This document shows, piece after piece, positions 1 through 5,778 of a DNA stretch of 6,389 bases. Under the pieces are notes generated by a model, which did not search any database, was not told where the DNA came from, and saw only the letters and a program-made list of their open reading frames with translations. A program made the position numbers and the translations under genes. Origin of the DNA: Bacteroidales bacterium (GTDB lineage Bacteria; Bacteroidota; Bacteroidia; Bacteroidales; WRGA01); assembly GCA_031279795.1 (NCBI GenBank), contig JAITHZ010000070.1:1-6389 (forward strand), read 5' to 3'. Position 1 is the first letter of the stretch; each line of letters starts with the position of its first letter.

Positions 1-2
1 CG

Positions 3-965
3 GTGTTTTCTTTAAATACGTACAACTCAAACTATGTCGGCTGGTCCTCCGGCCGTGTATGGTCGCGTGGCGGAGCAGCTATCGAGAGGATAATGGCAAG
101 TGGGCGGCCTTTCGGCGTAAGTGGCGTTGTTCTCCTGAATGCGGCTATCGGTAGTGGTTACGACAGAATGTATGCCAACGGCAAAGAACAGACATTTGCT
201 ACTCGTCCGTTGGGGAAAGGAACAGAAGATGGCAGCGCTACCCCTGTTCCAAGAATAGGTTCTTCAACATCAACCACCGGCCGTCCATTTTTGGGCAATC
301 TGCAGGAATTGATTGTGTTTGCAGGCGATGCCGGTACTCCGATGAACGGTGTTGAAGTAGCAAAAATAAATTCCTATTTGGCCATCAAGTATGGAGTAAC
401 GCTTGACGCTGGCAATTACGTCAATTCATCCGGCGAAGCTGTTTGGAACCGTGCGCAGAACATCGGTTACTCTACTTCGGTTTTTGGACTGGCGCGTGAC
501 AGTCAAACTAAGCTTTACCAGAAGCAGTCGCACAGTTCCGAAGCACAGTCCACTCTGACGGCTTGGGTAGGAACACTCGCAGCTCTGAACCGTGACAATG
601 CCGCAACATTGCCCGATGGCGCTTACCTGATGTTTTCTTCCAACGGAAAGACTGGGTTCACCAATCTCTCAATACAGGCCAACGCTGGAATGCACAATGG
701 TGCGCTTCCTCATCAGATTTCAATACGCATGGCCGAAATTTTCCGCACACAGTTGTCGGGTGTTGCAACCCTGAGTGGCGTGAACCTGAAAACAACGGAT
801 GAAGCCGACGTGCTGCTCGTTTCTTCAACGCCAGACTTCGTACCAGCCCAGACTTCGTTCTATGCGGTAAATACTGACGGAACTGTAAGCGTTCCGCAAA
901 CATTTAATAATACTGACGTTGTTTACCTGACATTTGCCAAGTATCAGGATCCGGCGCCATTTCCT
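3..965 (+). repeat. Protein repeat unit 1 (LamG-like end plus DUF8202-like)
   Basis: First visible LamG/DUF8202-like unit of the large protein, cut by the window edge. The LamG-like part ends with FLGNLQELIVF near residue 97, just before the signature NSYLAIKYG (residue 123 onward). The DUF8202-like part carries VWNR, FGLARD and KQS, and closes with SSTPDFVPAQT at residues 274-284. It aligns by eye with unit 2, the landmark motifs being 412 to 427 residues apart. Boundaries are approximate. Confidence 0.75.
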
Positions 966-3900
966 GCTTATACAAAAGAACTCTGGCTGAAGGCTGATGC
1001 TTTAGCGCTTGCTCATGCTGCAGTCGTGAACCCATGGACTGACAATTCCGGTTTGGGCAGGAATTTTACAGGTACGGGCAGCCCTAAATTCAACAGGAAT
1101 ACGTATCTGATGAATTTCCAGCCTTCGGTGCACCTTGAGACAACAGCTCAATACCTGCAGCGGGCAGCTTCTACGGATTTTGTTAACACCAGCAAGGCAT
1201 ACTATACGTTTATTGTATCAAGGAAAACCGGAGGAGGTGCGTCAATAGCGGGGCTTTTTACGCCTAATGACAATGTCAACAACGCCACCTTCTGGGCTGT
1301 AAGAAACCCTGCTTTCAATACGGGAAGCGCTACCTCCAATATATTTGCGCGCAACAATGTTGCAGACTTGTATGGCATAACCGCCGTTATTCGTCCTAAC
1401 AGCGCGGACAAAAACCAGCAACTCTACTTTAATGGAAATTCACGAAGCTATCTTCCAGCAACATTTAGCCCAACCACTTCCGGCGTTTCCCGAATAGGAC
1501 GTGTCGACGGCACAGGTAACGCTTTCCTTGGGCAGATACAGGAAATACTTGTTTACTCCACCACAGCTGGCACAGTCATGAAGCCGGTTGAGGTGCAGCA
1601 GGTAAATTCGTATCTTGCGCTGAAATACGGACTTACGCTTGAACTAGGAGACTACATCATCAATGACGGAACGGTGGTATGGAATCGCGGAGAAGCAGTG
1701 GACGCAGCAGGAATACGTTACGAATCGCAGGTCTTTGGCATTGGACGCGACGACGCAATGGGGCTTCATATAAAACAGGCGCGGGCGTTTGGCGAAAAAG
1801 CTGTGACTTCTTCGCCTTTTGCAGTATCTGTAAACAACGCCACTGGCTTTGCGCAACTCAATACTGAAAATAGCGGCTCAATCGCCTCTGACATGCAGTT
1901 TGTGCTGTTCAGCGCTACCGACGCCTCTGAAATTCGCCCCATTACCGAAATTTCTCCAGGATCTTTTAGTAATGCAACATTAACGACGCCGCTCAATTTC
2001 GGTTCGGCAGTCTTCAAAACACAGATGACCGGCCTGAGCACAACCATGCTGAAATTCTTGCATTACTGGACTGATTTTAAAGCTAATACTTATTTATTGA
2101 TTTCCTCAACTCCCGATTTTGTTCCGGCTCAGACACGTTTGCATCAGTTCGACATCAACACATCTCAGTTAGACAATATCCAGGTAAATGACGGAGAATA
2201 CCTGCTGCTGGCCACATACAGCGCGCAACAGGCGCCGGCCGGCGTGCTGGCTGGCCTGCGCATGTGGCTGCGTGCCGATGTTGAGAGTTCAATAACACCT
2301 GGTTATCCACCAACTCCGGTAGCAGCCGACCCTGATGATGTAGCCAATCGCGAATATGATGTAATGGCGTGGCACAGCGTATTCTCGCCAACCACGCCAT
2401 CTCCCTATACAGCGACCTACTCCTTCATAAAAAGAGTGGCCGCTCCAATAAGTTTTGCCCCAGGCTGGGAACGTTACAATAAGGAAATGAATTATCATCC
2501 GGCTGTGACATTCCATATCCATAATGCTGGCACAAATGATGATAATGTACAATCGGAATATCTCAGCACATCTAATGGCCCCATGAGTGTTGCCGCTCCG
2601 CAGCACTATACCTATATTACGTTGTACAACAACGAATTTGGCGCATCTTACCGATCGTATGTATATGGATTCGGCCGGAATTATCCAGGGTGGACGGCTG
2701 ACGGGCATCCAGCCTTTGGTTTGCAGCGGACAGATGTTAATCTGCGAGCAGGAGTAGGCCGTTTTGCAGAAGACGGCGGCGCTGGCGCTGGTGATGTAAA
2801 TACTTCCAAGAAAACTTTGTACACAACAGGTACTACCACTTCGTTTCTTTTTGAAGGTGATATTGAGAACAAAATTGTCTGGTTTGAAGTAGATGGTTTG
2901 TCGGATTCCATCGTGAGGTCAAGTTTCGGTGGCGGCCATCAAATGAATGGACCAGGTACGCTGGGCGTTGGCTCATATTCCAATCGGTCGCTGGAGGCAT
3001 CCATGGGCGAGACCTTTGCCTACGAACGAGCGCTTTCGGTGGACGAAAAGAATGCTATTTATTCCTATCTGGGACTGAAATACGGGATAACGGTCGACAT
3101 AAACGGAGAAGGGTTCGACTACAAACTCTCGGACAGGAAAACCACTGTGTGGCCGGGCGCATCCGACTTATTTTACCGCAAGTATCACGATTACATAAGC
3201 GCACTGGTGCGCGACGACAATGCAGGAGTGAACAACATACAAACCCGCTCCACCAAATATGGCGGCGTAATGTGGATGGCGGTAACGGAGAACGGTGTAA
3301 AACAACAACTCGACAATGGGGAATTTATTGTCTGCGGAGCGGATTCGCTGAGTGGCAAAATTCCGTTCAAACCGACGGATGACATCTGCATCGATGCCGA
3401 AGAACGCCTGCGGCGTGTCTGGATGATTGACAACGCAAGTTCATTGGTCAATCCTACCCTTACCATCCGGATGCAAAACCATCCAGAGACTTTTCCATAC
3501 AATGCAGGGCACAAGGTGTACATGCTGGTGGCCTACGATGCCGACAGCCTGTTTGCCGGAACCATACCCGGCACTTGGGACGACGCCACGCATCGCTGGA
3601 CATTGCAGATACCCGGAGAATTTATCAACGGAGAACATCAGTTTTCGCTGGTACTCGACCACCGTTACACCTTTGTCACCTTTGCAGCCAAACCCGATCC
3701 TGCTGGAGTTTGCGGTTACTGCAACGCCTTTACTGGCGCCAAAACAATGAAATTCACAACTGCGGAATTTCCCCGTACGGTGAGCGGCGACAATAACAAG
3801 TCGGTACTACGCACAGCCAATCTTGGGTCAGGTATAACGGCCAACTTCAGCCTTCAGTACACCGGAGGCACAGGGTCAGGAGCGCGTAGAAGCAGCGGAT

Positions 3901-5327
3901 ATCCTCGTGTCGGAGCCAACAGTTCGTGGCAGCTCAGCGCCCGACAGCTGGGAAAAGTGAATCCTGGCGGTAAGGAAACTACCACAATAACCCTTTCGAC
4001 GCCGCTTGCTGCTTCGTTCGAAATTTACGATATTGATGCTGCAGGCTCGAACCGTGATGTTGTCACCATTTATGGTATGTGCGACAATACACAGGTACTT
4101 CCGCGCCTGTCGTATGTGCAGTCCAATCCAAAATTGCGCGCATTCACTATTTCTGGCAACATCGCTACGGGGAATAAAAAGGGTACCTCCTATTCCAATA
4201 TTGACAGCCGGTTGCGGGTTGATTTCGACCTTCCTGTCGGGCAGATTGTTATCGTACATGAGGCAGAATCCCGCAGCACGGGCGGCGCCAATCTGATTAG
4301 TCATGTCAACGATATTGGCGTCGGACCGATTACATTTTCTTGTCCGCCGCCGCCGCCGCCAGTCAATGAAGACGGGCTGTCGTTCAGCAAAGAAGCGCCG
4401 GAAGAGGCTTACTTGTGCGAGGAGATCGTGATGACTTACCGCCTCTTCAATGCCAACTGTAATCCCAAACCGGTAAATTTCAGAGATATACTTCCAAGTG
4501 AACTGTCATGGATCGGTGGAAGCGTCACGTTGAGCCACGAAGACGCCGTACAGCTGGATACGCATGTTAACTCCTACGGAAATACACAGACATTGCAAAT
4601 TGACAATCTGTACATACCGGGGTTCACCACGTTGATCGTTACCGCAAAAGCTAAATTTGAAAGCAGCGCTGTTGCCGGCAATTACTATGGAAGCAATGGG
4701 CGGATAGACTATATCCGCATCATAAACGACCTGCCCAATCCGGCCTTCCTCATCAGTTGCGACCGTTACCTTGGCTGCGGCGAACTGACGAAAACGAAAG
4801 CGCTTGCCAGCCCGCTGCCGATTCTTGAAAAAATAACGGTAACCGCTACTGCGAGCAAAGCTTGCTACAAAGAAAACGACGTAATCACCTACAGCATCAC
4901 TGCGACGAATCCCAACACAGTCAGCTTGACAGCATACATGAGTATCATCTTGCCTGAAGGTTTTGATAATCTCTCGTCTGTGACAGGAACTTGCGAAGGC
5001 ACGGTAAGCGATGGCCCGATTATCTGTGAAATAACTGGGATTACGCTTCCTGCAAGCGGTACTTACACCTACGAGCTGAAAATAAAGGCGCCAGACACAA
5101 GCGGCCTCATTCAGCTGACAGACGAGGACGGTAATCCACTGTTTGACGAAAAGGGCAAACCAGTTTACATGACAGCGGTCACATCCGTCGCGTTTATGAG
5201 CGAAGCAGACGACGTTTGCCAGCAAATAGCCTTCTCCGAAGCGGATATTGAGCTGGAAACGCCCTACTGTAATGCACCGTCAGCTATTATCACCAACAAA
5301 AACGTAACTGTAAAAATGAAAAAGTAA
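3..5327 (+). CDS. Giant modular surface/secreted protein, LamG + DUF8202-like repeats and DUF11-like C-terminus (5' partial)
   Basis: Probable cell-surface or extracellular adhesin-like protein; ligand unknown. The frame is open to the left edge, so the GTG at 3 is only the first full codon; signal peptide and true start lie outside. The 1774 visible residues divide roughly as follows: 1-117 end of a LamG-like jelly roll; 118-322 DUF8202-like (SYLAIKYG, VWNR, FGLARD); 323-530 LamG-like (ELWLKAD); 530-745 DUF8202-like (SYLALKYG, VFGIGRDD); 747-1015 a longer LamG-like (MWLRAD); 1015-1222 a divergent DUF8202-like (SYLGLKYG, VRDD); 1223-1446 a beta-rich domain with an EIYDIDAAGSNRD motif; 1448-1453 six prolines; 1457-1605 and 1607-1700 DUF11-like. 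The end (NVTVKMKK) shows no type IX secretion C-terminal domain that I recognise and no membrane anchor. All 15 cysteines lie after residue 1110. Domain names are recalled, not searched. The reading frame is certain; the surface role is inferred. Confidence 0.93.
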   Translation: MFSLNTYNSNYVGWSSGRVWSRGGAAIERIMASGRPFGVSGVVLLNAAIGSGYDRMYANGKEQTFATRPLGKGTEDGSATPVPRIGSSTSTTGRPFLGNLQELIVFAGDAGTPMNGVEVAKINSYLAIKYGVTLDAGNYVNSSGEAVWNRAQNIGYSTSVFGLARDSQTKLYQKQSHSSEAQSTLTAWVGTLAALNRDNAATLPDGAYLMFSSNGKTGFTNLSIQANAGMHNGALPHQISIRMAEIFRTQLSGVATLSGVNLKTTDEADVLLVSSTPDFVPAQTSFYAVNTDGTVSVPQTFNNTDVVYLTFAKYQDPAPFPAYTKELWLKADALALAHAAVVNPWTDNSGLGRNFTGTGSPKFNRNTYLMNFQPSVHLETTAQYLQRAASTDFVNTSKAYYTFIVSRKTGGGASIAGLFTPNDNVNNATFWAVRNPAFNTGSATSNIFARNNVADLYGITAVIRPNSADKNQQLYFNGNSRSYLPATFSPTTSGVSRIGRVDGTGNAFLGQIQEILVYSTTAGTVMKPVEVQQVNSYLALKYGLTLELGDYIINDGTVVWNRGEAVDAAGIRYESQVFGIGRDDAMGLHIKQARAFGEKAVTSSPFAVSVNNATGFAQLNTENSGSIASDMQFVLFSATDASEIRPITEISPGSFSNATLTTPLNFGSAVFKTQMTGLSTTMLKFLHYWTDFKANTYLLISSTPDFVPAQTRLHQFDINTSQLDNIQVNDGEYLLLATYSAQQAPAGVLAGLRMWLRADVESSITPGYPPTPVAADPDDVANREYDVMAWHSVFSPTTPSPYTATYSFIKRVAAPISFAPGWERYNKEMNYHPAVTFHIHNAGTNDDNVQSEYLSTSNGPMSVAAPQHYTYITLYNNEFGASYRSYVYGFGRNYPGWTADGHPAFGLQRTDVNLRAGVGRFAEDGGAGAGDVNTSKKTLYTTGTTTSFLFEGDIENKIVWFEVDGLSDSIVRSSFGGGHQMNGPGTLGVGSYSNRSLEASMGETFAYERALSVDEKNAIYSYLGLKYGITVDINGEGFDYKLSDRKTTVWPGASDLFYRKYHDYISALVRDDNAGVNNIQTRSTKYGGVMWMAVTENGVKQQLDNGEFIVCGADSLSGKIPFKPTDDICIDAEERLRRVWMIDNASSLVNPTLTIRMQNHPETFPYNAGHKVYMLVAYDADSLFAGTIPGTWDDATHRWTLQIPGEFINGEHQFSLVLDHRYTFVTFAAKPDPAGVCGYCNAFTGAKTMKFTTAEFPRTVSGDNNKSVLRTANLGSGITANFSLQYTGGTGSGARRSSGYPRVGANSSWQLSARQLGKVNPGGKETTTITLSTPLAASFEIYDIDAAGSNRDVVTIYGMCDNTQVLPRLSYVQSNPKLRAFTISGNIATGNKKGTSYSNIDSRLRVDFDLPVGQIVIVHEAESRSTGGANLISHVNDIGVGPITFSCPPPPPPVNEDGLSFSKEAPEEAYLCEEIVMTYRLFNANCNPKPVNFRDILPSELSWIGGSVTLSHEDAVQLDTHVNSYGNTQTLQIDNLYIPGFTTLIVTAKAKFESSAVAGNYYGSNGRIDYIRIINDLPNPAFLISCDRYLGCGELTKTKALASPLPILEKITVTATASKACYKENDVITYSITATNPNTVSLTAYMSIILPEGFDNLSSVTGTCEGTVSDGPIICEITGITLPASGTYTYELKIKAPDTSGLIQLTDEDGNPLFDEKGKPVYMTAVTSVAFMSEADDVCQQIAFSEADIELETPYCNAPSAIITNKNVTVKMKK
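966..2240 (+). repeat. Protein repeat unit 2 (LamG-like plus DUF8202-like)
   Basis: Complete second unit. It opens with ELWLKAD near residue 325, has FLGQIQEILVY before NSYLALKYG (residue 535 onward), then VWNR, VFGIGRDD and a second exact copy of SSTPDFVPAQT at residues 701-711. It matches unit 1 motif for motif in the same order, so the two are paralogous segments from an internal duplication. The nucleotide sequences have diverged widely, so this is an old duplication and not a recent tandem copy. Confidence 0.75.
2241..3668 (+). repeat. Protein repeat unit 3 (divergent, longer LamG-like plus DUF8202-like)
   Basis: Third unit, opening with LRMWLRAD near residue 750 and reaching SYLGLKYG at residue 1021. 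Its LamG-like half is longer than in unit 2 and holds extra material after the opening motif (PGYPPTPVAADPDD). The DUF8202-like half keeps VWPG and VRDD but lacks the SSTPDFVPAQT closing motif, ending instead in a WMIDNAS and FSLVLDHRYT stretch. The first two cysteines of the visible protein appear here (residue 1111 and shortly after). Assignment rests on motif order by eye. Confidence 0.65.
4341..4361 (+). other. Polyproline hinge between beta-rich and DUF11-like domains
   Basis: A cysteine codon is followed by six proline codons, five of them CCG in a row, giving CPPPPPP at residues 1447-1453. It separates the beta-rich domain from the first DUF11-like domain and probably acts as a stiff linker. 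A run of six prolines also usually slows ribosomes and needs elongation factor P; that is general knowledge, not something shown here. Confidence 0.7.
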
Positions 5328-5335
5328 AAATGAAA
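5310..5335 (+). repeat. 14-bp-period direct duplication across the stop codon
   Basis: The 12-mer GTAAAAATGAAA occurs at 5310-5321 and again at 5324-5335, a period of 14 bases. The second copy supplies the TAA stop of the large gene at 5325-5327. Because 14 is not a multiple of three, losing one copy would move translation into the frame that reads VEQN after VKMK and stops at TAA 5348-5350. Confidence 0.7.
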
Positions 5336-5347
5336 GTCGAGCAAAAC

Positions 5348-5375
5348 TAAAAATTAAAAATTAAAAATTAAAAAT
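5348..5375. repeat. Tandem heptamer array, four copies of TAAAAAT
   Basis: Four exact, uninterrupted copies of TAAAAAT lie 20 bases after the stop of the large gene and just before the terminator hairpin. Arrays of this kind are, from memory, frequent between genes in Bacteroidota; no function is known to me. It lies within the probable 3' untranslated region, so copy number changes would not alter a protein. Confidence 0.85.
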
Positions 5376-5390
5376 TGCTTGGTGTGAAGG

Positions 5391-5428
5391 AAGCCAGTGG
5401 CGGCAACATTGTCGTCGCTGGCTTTTGT
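5391..5428 (+). terminator. Candidate intrinsic terminator of the large surface-protein gene
   Basis: The arm 5391-5405 pairs with 5410-5424 in a 15-bp stem with no mismatches, three of the pairs being G-T wobbles; the loop is four bases (ACAT). The stem is GC-rich (AGCCAGTGGCGGCA on the left side) and ends in TTTT at 5423-5426, followed by GTAAATAAATT. The T run is short, so termination could be weak. There is no T run on the minus-strand side, so it should act on the plus-strand gene, which ends 64 bases upstream, and not on fic. Confidence 0.72.
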
Positions 5429-5624
5429 AAATAAATTAAAATTGCAATAAATTGATTTGCATGTAATTACGAAATGACAATTTTGAAAGTCTCAAATTAA
5501 TTCAGGAAAAAATCCGTGCTCATCCGTTAACCCAACTTGCCGAATTTATTAACCCCTTGATGAATCCCCAAAAACACTAAAAATAAGGGTGACTACATTT
5601 TTTAAAACATTAATATACAGATGA
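5429..5624. other. AT-rich intergenic stretch without a recognisable gene
   Basis: This is the central part of the interval between the convergent genes. I find no ORF with a convincing product, no promoter that serves a visible gene, no RNA gene and no CRISPR repeat. The only recognisable element is an imperfect ATCCGT doublet near 5512-5526, which resembles short dispersed intergenic sequences I recall from Bacteroidota genomes. The stretch may be decayed remains of whatever locus held cas1. Confidence 0.5.
5510..5531. repeat. Short ATCCGT doublet, possible dispersed intergenic repeat
   Basis: ATCCGT occurs twice within 15 bases (5512-5517 and 5522-5527), in the context AAATCCGTGCTCATCCGTTA. 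Closely similar AATCCGTGTTAATCCG-type strings are, from memory, scattered between genes in many Bacteroidota genomes. Their role is unknown. This rests on recall and a single copy in the window, so it is tentative. Confidence 0.3.
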
Positions 5625-5744
5625 TTACGGTTGAGTATTGAGGAAAAGTCGTACAAACACGGGCTTGAAAATTTCCGCAATATCCAGCGCCAGCGAATAA
5701 CGACGCTCGCCGGGCGTGTGCAGATAACTGATAGTCGGATTCAA
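5625..5744 (-). pseudogene. cas1: Decayed cas1 fragment (CRISPR-associated integrase Cas1)
   Basis: Reading the minus strand from 5744 gives 39 codons and a TAA at 5625-5627. The translation begins LNPTISYLHTPGERRYSLAL and continues DIAEIFKPVFV. This is the conserved C-terminal core of Cas1, the nuclease-integrase that inserts new spacers into CRISPR arrays with Cas2. The His in SYLH and the Asp and Glu in LDIAE sit at the spacing of the family's metal-binding positions. The upstream half, including the other catalytic Glu, is absent. After KPVFV the usual DRLIFSLIN-type continuation reads RLFLNTQP then stop, as if codons were lost. There is no ATG start, and a whole Cas1 is usually about 300 residues or more. 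It lies 35 bases beyond the fic stop codon, in another frame. Identification is by memory of the family; no cas2 or array is visible. Confidence 0.82.
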
Positions 5745-5778
5745 TATTGAAGATTTTTCAGCATGTCTTATTTTTAGG

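Noticed and set aside
3..5. GTG at position 3 as the start of the large protein
   Set aside because: The frame is open to the window edge and the first residues are already inside a LamG-like domain, with no signal peptide. The true start is upstream.
2289..2708. Minus-strand 139-codon open frame inside unit 3
   Set aside because: It is a shadow of the plus-strand gene, with no motif or plausible start context, and the plus frame matches the LamG-like pattern.
4506..5225. Long minus-strand open frame of 239 codons opposite the DUF11-like region
   Set aside because: It lies wholly inside the large plus-strand gene. Its translation is rich in Cys, Arg and Val with no recognisable motif, whereas the plus frame gives coherent domains.
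5527..5586. Minus-strand 19-codon frame reading LFLVFLGIHQGVNKFGKLG
   Set aside because: It looked protein-like and was considered as a transposase or Cas remnant. It matches no family I can name, has no start and is very short.
5328..5778. CRISPR array associated with the cas1 relic
   Set aside because: I looked for a repeated 25-40 base unit with regular spacing and found none. The only tandem repeats are the TAAAAAT heptamers and the 14-base duplication.
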